Shown piece by piece: positions 9,271-17,680 of a stretch of DNA of 64,000 bases. How positions within the stretch are numbered: the first letter of the stretch is position 1; every line of letters begins with the position of its first letter. Where the stretch lies: NCBI RefSeq assembly GCF_020697055.1, contig NZ_JAJFBP010000034.1:1-64000 (forward strand), written 5' to 3'. Below the pieces are notes generated by a model. The model saw only the letters and a list, made by a program, of their open reading frames with translations, did not search any database and was not told the DNA's origin. The stretch is from Panacagrimonas sp. (GTDB lineage Bacteria; Pseudomonadota; Gammaproteobacteria; Nevskiales; Nevskiaceae). Both the position numbers and the translations under genes were made by a program.

Positions 9271-10389
9271 TCAGATTCCAACGGTCGCGGCCTGGACGTC
9301 GTGGACGCGGGCTTCGTTCTGCCAATCCGGCCAACCCGCTGCGGCGTTCTGCTTGGCCGCACGCTGGCGTTCTTCGGGCGTCGCGAATTCCAGGTCCCAG
9401 CGCTTGAGTGCCGGCTTGATGATAAGTCCGTGCCACAGCGGCGGCACAAGCGCCGCCAGGAAGCATACGAACACACTCGGCATCGGGATGCTTTCCTTGT
9501 GCGGCACCAGCTTGTGGAACACCTGGTACGAGTTCAGGTGATGGTCGGCGTGGTTGGTGATCTCGAACGCGACGGTGCGCGAGAACCAGCCCAGATGGTT
9601 CCACACGTGGCGGCGGCCGATCGGCGCGCCCTTCAGGCGGATCAGGCCGTAGTGCTGGAAGTAGTTGAACGACTCGACCCACAGGCGCGCGATCAGCTGC
9701 GCCGCCAGGCCCAGGCCCACCGCTGCCCAGCCGCCGATGGCGAACAGCGTGACGTGGAACAGCGCCAGCGCAAGCAGGGCGCGATAGCCGCGATGACGGA
9801 TGTTCCAGGCGCTCAGGCCGCGCTTGCGCAGGGCCTGGCCTTCCATGCGCTGCGCGAACAGCGTGCTGTGGATCAGCGATACGCCGGTGAAGCGGTACAG
9901 GTCCAGGCCGCGCCGGGCGGTGTCGCCGTCCTCTTCGGTGGCGACGTCGATGTGGTGGTTGATCACGTGGCCGATGTCGCGGGTGCAGTCGAGGTAGCAC
10001 AGCTGCACGTAGTGCCCCACGAAGCGCGGCAGCGCGCCGCGCATGTGGTAGAGCTCGTGCGAGGCGGGCACCAGCGGCACCACGCCCATCCAGGCCACGC
10101 CCATCACCGCGCCGAACATCTGCCAGCCGGTCAGGTCATGCGCCGTGACCGCCCAGGCGAGCACGAAGTACTGGAGCAGGGGACCGACGGAGCAGATCCA
10201 CACCGGAATGTTGGCCAGCATGCCGTTGCCCATCTGGCGGCGGCTGTAGTCGCGACCGACGACCGTGTCGAGCACGGCCAGGATCGGGAAGGTGGCGATG
10301 CCGACCCAGACCCAGTCCCCTCCGGCGATCAATCCGGCGAAGCTCGCCGCCAGCACCACGACCGGGGTCCAGTACTTCAGGTAATCCAT
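9271..10389 (-). CDS. AlkB-like membrane di-iron alkane hydroxylase
   Basis: A 372-residue integral-membrane protein with four to six hydrophobic helices and the histidine boxes of the AlkB/desaturase superfamily: HELYH, GHVINHHID with the following DVATEED, FNYFQHYGL, and NHADHHLNSYQVFH. These ligate the di-iron centre that inserts oxygen into terminal C-H bonds of alkanes or related chains. The boxes differ a little from classical AlkB (HELYH against HELGH), so the substrate could be unusual. The ATG at 10389 has GGAGG upstream and replaces a longer frame. No rubredoxin or reductase is adjacent. A MerR regulator is divergent. Confidence 0.87.
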   Translation of the reverse strand: MDYLKYWTPVVVLAASFAGLIAGGDWVWVGIATFPILAVLDTVVGRDYSRRQMGNGMLANIPVWICSVGPLLQYFVLAWAVTAHDLTGWQMFGAVMGVAWMGVVPLVPASHELYHMRGALPRFVGHYVQLCYLDCTRDIGHVINHHIDVATEEDGDTARRGLDLYRFTGVSLIHSTLFAQRMEGQALRKRGLSAWNIRHRGYRALLALALFHVTLFAIGGWAAVGLGLAAQLIARLWVESFNYFQHYGLIRLKGAPIGRRHVWNHLGWFSRTVAFEITNHADHHLNSYQVFHKLVPHKESIPMPSVFVCFLAALVPPLWHGLIIKPALKRWDLEFATPEERQRAAKQNAAAGWPDWQNEARVHDVQAATVGI

Positions 10390-10575
10390 GACGTCCTCCG
10401 TTGATTGGCCGCGCATCGATCGATCGGGGAACAGGTCGCGAGCGGTGACCGATCATGTAATAGACAAACGCGTTATTCAATAGTCCATATAGTCGGACCG
10501 ACGAACGGACGTAATGCATTAATGTGTGATTTGCTATAGGCTAGCGACCGGTTTCGAGATTGAAGGCGCAAGCTG
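10390..10575. promoter_or_regulatory. Divergent control region between alkane hydroxylase and MerR genes
   Basis: This 186-bp gap is AT-richer than its surroundings and holds three short palindromes: aacgcgtt (10467-10474), gtcggaccgac (10492-10502) and taatgcatta (10512-10521). Such dyads between a regulator and a divergent target are typical operator candidates. MerR proteins bind dyads within stretched promoter spacers; I could not assign clear -35/-10 boxes. Confidence 0.4.
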
Positions 10576-11328
10576 ATGAAAATGCGAGAGTTAGAGAAAC
10601 GCACCGGCGTCAGCCGCCAGATGGTGCAGTTCTATCTGGCGCACGGCCTGTTGCCGGAGCCGGTCCGACCCAAGGCCAATGTCGCCGAGTACAGCGAGGA
10701 GCACGTCCGCGCGATCGAGGTGATCCGGCGTCTGCAGACCGAGGGGCGCCTGAAGATCCAGGAGATCAAGCAGGCGCTGGCCGGCGGGCCGGCGAGCGCG
10801 CCCACCGAGGTCGCGGTGATCCCGCACCTGGATCGGCTCTTCGCGCTTCGCGCCGGTGTCGACACCCAGCTCGTGCCGTTGTCGTCGATCGAGAGCCGCA
10901 ACCCGAAAGCGAAGACCGACGCGGTGGTGCTCCAGCAGATCGGCGCCATCGAGATCGTGCGCCGCGACGGACAGTCCCAGGTCTCCAGGATGGACGCGCA
11001 GATCGTCGGCCTCTGGGGCGACATGCGCGCCGCCGGCTTCACCGAGGAACGCGGCTTCGACCCGAACATCGTGACGATGTATCTGAAAGCCGCGCGCGAT
11101 ATCGCCGCCGCCGAGATCGACCTCTTCGCCGCGCACGTCAGCCGCGATCTGCCGGTGGAGCAGCGCGCCGCGATGGCCGAGACCGCGAGCAAGCTGATGC
11201 TCGGCGTGTTCACCGTGCTGCGGATGAAGGCCGAGGTCGAGGCCTTCGCGCGGGTCGAGCAGGCGGCCAAGGGCGAGCAACCGACGAAGAACGACCGCGC
11301 GGCCCACGCGGAAACCGCGCCCGCCTGA
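10576..11328 (+). CDS. MerR-family transcriptional regulator
   Basis: A 250-residue protein whose first 70 residues form a MerR winged helix: MRELEKRTGVSRQMVQFYL, then GLLPEP and EEHVRAIEVIRRLQTEGRLK. The C-terminal effector part is long and helical and lacks the clustered cysteines of metal sensors, so an organic ligand is more likely. Divergent position suggests that it controls the AlkB-like gene (inference). Its end is four bases from the convergent ABC permease stop. Confidence 0.85.
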   Translation: MKMRELEKRTGVSRQMVQFYLAHGLLPEPVRPKANVAEYSEEHVRAIEVIRRLQTEGRLKIQEIKQALAGGPASAPTEVAVIPHLDRLFALRAGVDTQLVPLSSIESRNPKAKTDAVVLQQIGAIEIVRRDGQSQVSRMDAQIVGLWGDMRAAGFTEERGFDPNIVTMYLKAARDIAAAEIDLFAAHVSRDLPVEQRAAMAETASKLMLGVFTVLRMKAEVEAFARVEQAAKGEQPTKNDRAAHAETAPA

Positions 11329-11331
11329 GCC

Positions 11332-12663
11332 TCAGGCCGGCAGGCGCCTCCAGCGCCGGATCGCGAAGTCCAGCGCCACCGCGGCCTGGGCCAGCACGAG
11401 GACCAGCCACACCGGTTGTTCGTGGATCAGCGTGGGCCAGAACACCGCCGCGACGAAGTGCAGTCCCACGACGTTGAGCAGCCCGGGCAGCAGCGCGTAC
11501 AGCACCATCAGGTAGACCGCGGCCGCGGCGTCGGCCCGGGATTGGTCGCGCACGAAGTTGAGCCCGAGCACCAGCGCGCCGTCGCGAACCAGGAACGCGA
11601 AGAATCCGGCCGCGGTACAGAGCTTGGCGATCGCGGACATCGGCGGCAGCGTCGCGACGCAGGCGAGGGCGAGGATCCCCACCGCGGCGCCGGACAGCGC
11701 CAGCGAAGCCAGCCACTTCGGCGTGATCTCCCACGCCTCCCTGAACCTGCCACCGCGCGCCAGGTCCGCCAGCCGCCGCAGCTTCACCCAGTCCTTGCGT
11801 TCGCCGAACAGCAACGCGTAGGTGGCCAGCAGCATCAGCAGGACGCAAAACGCCAGGTGAGCGAGCAGCGGCGACAGTTCCGGAATGGCGTATCCGGCAA
11901 CCCGCCCGTGGAAGAAGCCGCCGGTGAATCCGCACAGGAACAGCAGGAACGCGATCCACGCATTGGGCGGATCGCGGAACGAGAGCTCTTCGCGCATCAC
12001 GCGATACAGGCCCAGCGTGGCCCAGAACATCGCCAGCACCGCGCACAGCAGCACGAAGTCGGAAAACGCGATGTGCCAGCCGTACCAGATCACCTCGCCC
12101 GCGTTCTCCCGGCCGCCGATGAGCATGAACATCTGCGGCGCGAACACCAGCAGCAGCAGGATCGAGGCGCCTCGTGAACGCGGAGTGGCCGTGGTGCGCG
12201 GCTGCTTGCGCCACCCCACCAGCGCGGCCAGCAAGGCGCCTGCGTGAAGCGCGACCGCCGCCGACACCGCCGTCAACAGCTTGCGCAGCGATTCGAGGTT
12301 CCAATCCGAGGTGGCGGCAAACACCAGCAGGCACAGCGCGCCGCCATACCACGCGAACACGGGTCCGCCGCCGAGCTTGCCCACGGTCATCTGCCAGGCG
12401 CCCATGCCGGACAGGCGCTGGCTGTCCCAGGTGCCCTGGGTCAGCTCGTTGTTGAGCGAATCGCCCGCGAGCTTGGCGCCCCACAGCCCCGTCATGCCGA
12501 TGAAGATCATCATCGCGACGCTCGGCATCTCCCCGACCAGGCCTTCCAGCTGCGTCGAGATCACGAACACCATCGCCAGGATCAGCGGCGTGGCGATCAG
12601 CCGCTGCGGCGTCAGGTCGAGCCAGACGTGGCGCACGAACTCTGGATTCAGATCGGGTTTCAT
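11332..12663 (-). CDS. ABC-2-type transporter permease
   Basis: A 443-residue polytopic membrane protein with about ten hydrophobic segments, no signal peptide and no recognisable soluble domain except a basic loop around GERKDWVKLRRLADL. The ATG overlaps the stop of the upstream ATPase gene (ATGA), which assigns it as the membrane partner of that ABC transporter. The substrate is unknown. The open frame extends further upstream, but that extension is antisense-like arginine-rich sequence over the ATPase gene. Confidence 0.8.
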   Translation of the reverse strand: MKPDLNPEFVRHVWLDLTPQRLIATPLILAMVFVISTQLEGLVGEMPSVAMMIFIGMTGLWGAKLAGDSLNNELTQGTWDSQRLSGMGAWQMTVGKLGGGPVFAWYGGALCLLVFAATSDWNLESLRKLLTAVSAAVALHAGALLAALVGWRKQPRTTATPRSRGASILLLLVFAPQMFMLIGGRENAGEVIWYGWHIAFSDFVLLCAVLAMFWATLGLYRVMREELSFRDPPNAWIAFLLFLCGFTGGFFHGRVAGYAIPELSPLLAHLAFCVLLMLLATYALLFGERKDWVKLRRLADLARGGRFREAWEITPKWLASLALSGAAVGILALACVATLPPMSAIAKLCTAAGFFAFLVRDGALVLGLNFVRDQSRADAAAAVYLMVLYALLPGLLNVVGLHFVAAVFWPTLIHEQPVWLVLVLAQAAVALDFAIRRWRRLPA

Positions 12664-13586
12664 GGCTGCACCCGATGATCCTCGACCGCCTTCAGGTAGA
12701 CGTCCTGCAGCGAGGTCTCTTCCAGCGTGAACTCGCACACGGGCAATCCCGCGGCGAGCAGCGACTGCAGCAGCGACGACAGCGCATCGTCGCCGCCGGA
12801 CATCGAGAAGCGGGCGCCCTGCGTATCGTGGCTCGAGATCGTCACGCCGCGCTGGGTCAGGAGTTCGCGCAGTCCCGACACCGGCCTGGAGAGGCGCAGA
12901 CGGATCTCCCGCGTCGCGTCCGCCCGTGAGCTGTGCTCCAGCACACGATGCTCGACCACGCGTCCGTGCTGCAGCACCAGCATGCCGGTGCAGTACGCCT
13001 CGAGCTCCGCGAGGATGTGCGACGACACGATCAACGTCATGCCTTCGTCGCGCAGTCGCCGCATCAATCCCGACAGCGCGGCGCGCGATTCCGGATCCAG
13101 ACCCGAGGCCGGCTCGTCGAGCAGCAGCACGCGCGGCCGATGGATGATGGCCTGCGCGATCGCCAGGCGCTGGCGCTGCCCGCGCGACAGCGAGCCCGCC
13201 TTGTCCTGCAGCTTGTCGGCGATGTCGAGCTGCGCCGCGACGTCGCGCATGCGCGCATCCAGCGCAGCGGAATCCAGGCCCCGCGCACGGCCTGCGTACA
13301 GCAGGCACTGTCGAACGGTGAGCTCCGCGTACAGGCCGAAATGGTCCGGCAGGTACCCGATCTGGCGATGCGCATCGCGTGGCCGGCGCAACACGTCGAT
13401 CCCGGCGACCGCGATCGAACCGGAGTAGGGCTCGTCCAGACCCGCAATGCAGCGCAGCAGCGTGGTCTTGCCCGCTCCGTTGGGGCCGACGAGCGCGGTG
13501 ATCGACGTCGGCGCCAGCGAGAACGTCACCTGGTCGAGCGCCCGCTTGCCGGGGTAGTCATAGGTCAGCTGGTCGGCGGCGATCAT
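12660..13586 (-). CDS. ABC transporter ATP-binding protein
   Basis: A 308-residue ATPase of the ABC-2/CcmA class. Walker A GPNGAGKTT is at residues 34-42, the signature SLSRGQRQRLA and Walker B VLLLDEPASGLDPE follow, and the H-loop histidine is in IVSSHILAELE. The last 80 residues form the C-terminal regulatory segment typical of drug/lipid exporters. It overlaps the permease downstream and the DUF6285-like gene upstream by four bases each, so all are probably translated from one message. Confidence 0.93.
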   Translation of the reverse strand: MIAADQLTYDYPGKRALDQVTFSLAPTSITALVGPNGAGKTTLLRCIAGLDEPYSGSIAVAGIDVLRRPRDAHRQIGYLPDHFGLYAELTVRQCLLYAGRARGLDSAALDARMRDVAAQLDIADKLQDKAGSLSRGQRQRLAIAQAIIHRPRVLLLDEPASGLDPESRAALSGLMRRLRDEGMTLIVSSHILAELEAYCTGMLVLQHGRVVEHRVLEHSSRADATREIRLRLSRPVSGLRELLTQRGVTISSHDTQGARFSMSGGDDALSSLLQSLLAAGLPVCEFTLEETSLQDVYLKAVEDHRVQP

Positions 13587-13939
13587 GGCGTGACGTCCTC
13601 GAGCAGCACGTCCGGCCGAACGATCGCCACGCGCTCGGCCGCTTCCGCGATCAGCGTCTCCAGCAGCTTCGGCAGCCGCTCGTCGAAGCGGCCGGCGCGG
13701 ATCGACGCGCAGAGCCCGGCGTAGCCGTCTGTCGACGTGGAGACCGTGCCGAGCAGCGCGTCGATGCGCTCGACCGAGTGCTGCGCGAGCGACGGTCCCT
13801 GCGCGAGCTCGCGCAACGACATCTGCAGCAGATAACGCGCGACCTGTCTTTCGTATGCGGAGAGATCGTCCGCGAGCGCGTCGCGGACCGTTTCGATCAG
13901 GTCCGCCAGCGTCGGGCTGAAGAGGTCGGGATCACGCAT
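13583..13939 (-). CDS. DUF6285-like small protein
   Basis: A 118-residue helical protein beginning MRDPDLFSPTLADLIETVR, with the helices YERQVARYLLQMSLREL and RLPKLLETLIAEAAERVAI. It resembles DUF6285, a small helical domain usually encoded beside phosphotransferases of the acyl-CoA-dehydrogenase-10 type. It overlaps the phosphotransferase gene by eight bases and the ABC ATPase gene by four. Biochemical role unknown. The family call is from context plus the MRDPD-type N-terminus, so it is moderate. Confidence 0.7.
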   Translation of the reverse strand: MRDPDLFSPTLADLIETVRDALADDLSAYERQVARYLLQMSLRELAQGPSLAQHSVERIDALLGTVSTSTDGYAGLCASIRAGRFDERLPKLLETLIAEAAERVAIVRPDVLLEDVTP

Positions 13940-14936
13940 GGCGGCCGGCCATCGTCATCAGCAGTTCGTACTCGATCAGATCGGCGTTGCGTCCGCACGC
14001 CGCGAACACCAGGCCGCGGCGCGTGCCGCAGGTGTGGCCGTAACCCTGCATCAGGTTGAGCACCGTCCAGCGCACCAAGCCGAAGACGTTCCACCAGCGG
14101 ATGTGCTCCGGATGGGTGCGTCGCCCGCCGGCGCCTTCGTAGGCTTCGAGAAACGGCCGCCACTGCGAGATGCCGCCGACCGGAAGATCGGGCCGTCCGA
14201 ACCGCCACGAGCGCAGGCCGAGCCAGCCGATGTCCTCGACGGCCGACCCGAGGTGCGAGCACTCCCAGTCGAGCACGGCGTCGACGCCTTCGGGTCCGAC
14301 CATCAGGTTGCCTACGCGAAAGTCGCCGTGCAGCAGGACCGGCGGATGCGGGTCCGGCCGTTCGCGCTCCAGCCAGCGCAGCGCCAGTTCCAGCGCCGGG
14401 CGCGGACGTCCGTAGGCATCGATGCGCCGACGCTGCGCCTCGAGCACGTCGAGACTGTCGGCGCGCGATCCGAGGAACGCGAAGTCGGCCACCGGAAGCG
14501 CGTGCAGTCGGGCGAGCAGTTCACCGAACTGGCGCGCGAGGCGAGGGCGCACGTCCGCGAACGCGGGCGATTCGATGATCCGTTTGGGCAGCGTTTCCCC
14601 GGCGACGAACTCGGTGACGAACCCGGCGCCCATGCCGTCGGCCTCGTCGTAGGCGAACACGGGGCGCGGCACCGGAAAGCCGGATGCGTGCACCTGTTCC
14701 ATCACCCGGTACTGGTCGGATGGAGCGAGAAACGGCGAGTGCGGCCCGTGGTAGGTCTCCTGTCGCGACACCAGCCGACGGCGCGCGCCGTCCGCGTCCA
14801 CTGCGTCGAAGATCACCGTGCGATTGCTGCCGCCCAGCGTCGGAACCTCGACGCGATCGAGCCGGGTTGCCGTGCCCAGACGACGCCGCACGGCGGCCGC
14901 CAGGTCCTCGAACGCCGGGGCAGCCGATGCATTCAA
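13932..14936 (-). CDS. Phosphotransferase (aminoglycoside-phosphotransferase/choline-kinase fold)
   Basis: A 334-residue kinase-fold protein. The catalytic loop HGDFRVGNLMV (HGDxxxxN) and the metal-binding DWE are intact; upstream SRQETY and FVTEFVAGETLP fit the N-lobe and hinge. Such proteins near acyl-CoA genes phosphorylate short hydroxyacyl or hydroxyl substrates rather than antibiotics. The start is probably TTG at 14936, overlapping the previous stop as TTGA; GTG at 14891 is an alternative. Its neighbours (AttH-like protein, DUF6285-like protein, acyl-CoA ligase) suggest a role in an oxygenated lipid or terpenoid pathway (inference). Confidence 0.82.
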   Translation of the reverse strand: MNASAAPAFEDLAAAVRRRLGTATRLDRVEVPTLGGSNRTVIFDAVDADGARRRLVSRQETYHGPHSPFLAPSDQYRVMEQVHASGFPVPRPVFAYDEADGMGAGFVTEFVAGETLPKRIIESPAFADVRPRLARQFGELLARLHALPVADFAFLGSRADSLDVLEAQRRRIDAYGRPRPALELALRWLERERPDPHPPVLLHGDFRVGNLMVGPEGVDAVLDWECSHLGSAVEDIGWLGLRSWRFGRPDLPVGGISQWRPFLEAYEGAGGRRTHPEHIRWWNVFGLVRWTVLNLMQGYGHTCGTRRGLVFAACGRNADLIEYELLMTMAGRHA

Positions 14937-15934
14937 ACGGCGATTCCGGGCAGACGGCCCGCGTCCATCCGCTCGATGTATTCGCTCATGCCGTAGGTCG
15001 TGCGCGCGCCCCAGGTGAAGCGCGAGGCCATCTCGAAGACGCGGATCGACAGCTCCCGGCCCTCGACCTGGCGACGGTTGCGCAGCGGCGCGGTCGTGAT
15101 CATCTCCACGTCGATCTCCTCGCGTCCCCTGGCCGTGCGTACCGCGATCGTCGCGGACACCGGATCGCGACGCTGATTCCATTTGCTCGTCACGTCGAGG
15201 TCGATGACCTCGTGGTACTCGTGGTCGATCATCAGCACGCCGACGCGGCGCGAAGGCTCGGGACCATTGGCGATGCGCAGCAGCATCAGGCCGTGCCCGT
15301 CGCCGAAATTGGCCATGAACAACCGGTAGCTGGCGATCGAGTCCCAGTTGCGCGGACCCCAGGAATGATCGCGCCAGCCGTGCGCATCGAGCGTCCAATG
15401 CCGGTCACCGATGCGCATCTCGCCGGTCACGCGCGTGTGCTGGTTGAAGTGGTTGAGCGAGAAGTCGCGCCCGTACATCGTCTGCTGATCGTCGCGCGTG
15501 GGTCGACCGCCATGGAGCGGCGAGACGCCGTGCATGTCCCAGCGCACGTGGGCCGAAACCCGCTGCAGGTTCTTCAGGCCGGCCTCCGGCTCGCGCAGCT
15601 GTTCGGGGTCGGTCACCAGCATCACCTCGCCGTCGAAGCGCATCTCGAGGTGCTCGAGCGGCTCGTGCACCTCGACCGAGAGTCCGCCCGCGTCGAAACG
15701 CTCGTTCGACGAGATCCGCGGACGCTTGAACTGGCAGGCGATGCGTCCGTCCGGCAAGTAGAGACAAACCGCGAGTTCGGCGTGGCCCTCGTTGATGCGA
15801 TTGCCCAGGCGCATCCAGCCCCCGACGCGCTGCCGGCTGTCGAACGCGTTGGCATAGACGCTTTCGTTGAAATTCGAGGCCCCGTGCGGCGCGTGCGGAA
15901 ATTCGTCCTGGGGATCGAGCTGGAACTGCGCCAT
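14933..15934 (-). CDS. AttH/CrtC-like (DUF7064/DUF7065-type) protein
   Basis: A 333-residue soluble protein of a family related to the AttH/hydroxyneurosporene-synthase (CrtC) beta-barrel fold: an N-terminal NFNESVYANAFD region, the central HGWRDHSWGPRNWDS block that is the most conserved element, and a C-terminal strand-rich part. Relatives often sit with phosphotransferase and acyl-CoA genes in steroid or terpenoid catabolic clusters, and activity is mostly unproven. The ATG at 15934 has AGGAG upstream. It leads the leftward overlapping unit. Confidence 0.7.
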   Translation of the reverse strand: MAQFQLDPQDEFPHAPHGASNFNESVYANAFDSRQRVGGWMRLGNRINEGHAELAVCLYLPDGRIACQFKRPRISSNERFDAGGLSVEVHEPLEHLEMRFDGEVMLVTDPEQLREPEAGLKNLQRVSAHVRWDMHGVSPLHGGRPTRDDQQTMYGRDFSLNHFNQHTRVTGEMRIGDRHWTLDAHGWRDHSWGPRNWDSIASYRLFMANFGDGHGLMLLRIANGPEPSRRVGVLMIDHEYHEVIDLDVTSKWNQRRDPVSATIAVRTARGREEIDVEMITTAPLRNRRQVEGRELSIRVFEMASRFTWGARTTYGMSEYIERMDAGRLPGIAV

Positions 15935-16047
15935 CTGACGTCTCCTTTGCGATACGCGCCTCCGGTCGATCTTACCCACGAACGTGGTGTGTTCGGATCG
16001 GGCGAAGCGCTACGCTCGGCCTTCGGTCGATCAGGAGGAGAGCCTCG

Positions 16048-17667
16048 ATGTCGAATCCCTCGCGCGATCCGCGTGTACCGCCCAACGACCTGTGCGTGCT
16101 GCGTCCGCTGCTCGAGCGACAGGCCGCGCGCCAGCCGGACAAGGGTTACGCCTGGTTCGAATCCGGCAAGGAGTGGACGTACGCGCAGATGCGATCCGAG
16201 GCGGTGCGTGCCGCCAACGCGCTGCGCGCGCTGGGCGTGCAACGCGGCGACAAGGTCATCTGCTGGTTGCCGACAGGGCCGGACATCCTGCGCCTGTGGT
16301 TCGGGCTCAACTACCTGGGCGCGGTGTACGTGCCGATCAACCTGGCGTATCGCGGCCAGCTGCTCGAGCACGTGATCGACAACTCGGACGCCGCGCTGAT
16401 GCTGGCGCATGCGGATCTGGTGCCGCGGCTCGAAGGCATCCGGCATGCGCGCCTGCGCCGCGTCGTCGTGCTCGGCGGTGCGGCGGCGCCGGTGTCCGGG
16501 CTCGAACTGTTGCAACCCGAGGTGCTGGACTCCGACGACGCGACGCTGCCTGCGCTCGATGCGCCGATCGAGCCATGGGACCTGCAGAGCATCATCTACA
16601 CCTCCGGTACGACGGGTCCCTCCAAGGGCGTGATGTCCTCGTACCTGCACCTGTTCTCGATGGCGTCGCCGCCGCGCTATTTCGGCGCCGACGACCGGTT
16701 CCTGATCAACCTGCCGATGTTCCACGTCGGCGGCACGTTCCCGGCCTTCGCGATGCTGATGCGCGGCGGCTCGATCGCGATGGTCGAGACGTTCCGCACC
16801 GAACGCTTCTGGGACGAGATCGAGCGCTCCCGGACGACCACGCTGGTCCTGCTCGGCTCGATGGCGACCTTCATCGCGCGCCAGCCCGAGCGGGCCGACG
16901 AGCGCAAGCACGGCCTGAAATCGGCGCTCGTCGTGCCGTTCAACGAACATGCGATCGCGGTGGGTAGACGCTTCGGCTTCGAGGTGCACACGCACTTCAA
17001 CATGACCGAGATCTCGATGCCGCTGCTGTCCGAGGCCAACCCGACGCTGGTCGGCGTCGCGGGAAAGCCGCGCGCCGGCGTCGAGATCCGCCTGGTCGAT
17101 GCCGCCGACTGCGAAGTCCCGGTCGGCGAGATCGGCGAGCTGATCGTGCGCACCGACACGCCGTGGGCGCTCAACTCGGGCTATCACAAGGAATACCAGG
17201 CCACGGCGACCGCTTGGCGCAACGGCTGGTTCCACACCGGCGATATCTTTCGCCGCGACGCGCAGGGCAACCACTTCTTCGTCGATCGCGTGAAGGATGC
17301 GATCCGCCGCCGGGGCGAGAACATCTCGTCGTTCGAGGTCGAAGCGGGCGTGAACCAGCATCCGGCGGTCAAGGAAGCGGCGGTCGTCGCGTTCACCGGC
17401 CTCGACGGCGAAGAAGAGGTGCTGGCCGCGCTGACGTTGCGCGACGGCGCAGAGTTCGACCCCGCGGAGTTCATCGCGTTCTGCGTTCCGCGCATGGCGC
17501 ACTTCATGGTGCCGCGCTACGTCTGGGTGGTGAATGAGCTGCCGCGCACGCCGACGCAGAAGGTGCAGAAGCACCTGATCCGGTCGGGAGCCAAGGATGC
17601 GCAGCTGTGGGACCGCGAGGCGGTCGGCATCAAGGTCAAACGCGACAAGATTTCCCTGAACAGCTAA
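16048..17667 (+). CDS. AMP-dependent acyl-CoA synthetase/ligase
   Basis: A 539-residue member of the ANL adenylating superfamily. The phosphate-binding loop YTSGTTGPSKG, the A5-type motif FNMTEIS, GWFHTGD and the C-terminal DRVKDAIRRRGENISS hinge are present, as is a late lysine (TQKVQKHLI) for adenylation. It activates a carboxylic acid to its CoA thioester; the pattern is close to carnitine/crotonobetaine-CoA ligase-like proteins, but the substrate is not predictable. AGGAGGAG precedes the ATG. A Baeyer-Villiger monooxygenase follows 13 bp later, so ester- or lactone-derived acids are plausible substrates (inference). Confidence 0.9.
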   Translation: MSNPSRDPRVPPNDLCVLRPLLERQAARQPDKGYAWFESGKEWTYAQMRSEAVRAANALRALGVQRGDKVICWLPTGPDILRLWFGLNYLGAVYVPINLAYRGQLLEHVIDNSDAALMLAHADLVPRLEGIRHARLRRVVVLGGAAAPVSGLELLQPEVLDSDDATLPALDAPIEPWDLQSIIYTSGTTGPSKGVMSSYLHLFSMASPPRYFGADDRFLINLPMFHVGGTFPAFAMLMRGGSIAMVETFRTERFWDEIERSRTTTLVLLGSMATFIARQPERADERKHGLKSALVVPFNEHAIAVGRRFGFEVHTHFNMTEISMPLLSEANPTLVGVAGKPRAGVEIRLVDAADCEVPVGEIGELIVRTDTPWALNSGYHKEYQATATAWRNGWFHTGDIFRRDAQGNHFFVDRVKDAIRRRGENISSFEVEAGVNQHPAVKEAAVVAFTGLDGEEEVLAALTLRDGAEFDPAEFIAFCVPRMAHFMVPRYVWVVNELPRTPTQKVQKHLIRSGAKDAQLWDREAVGIKVKRDKISLNS

Positions 17668-17680
17668 AGGGGCGGACCAG

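Noticed and set aside
9172-10404. Long rightward open frame opposite the AlkB-like gene
   Set aside because: Rich in Gln, Arg, His and Val with no domain; it is the GC-driven antisense shadow of a well-supported membrane enzyme.
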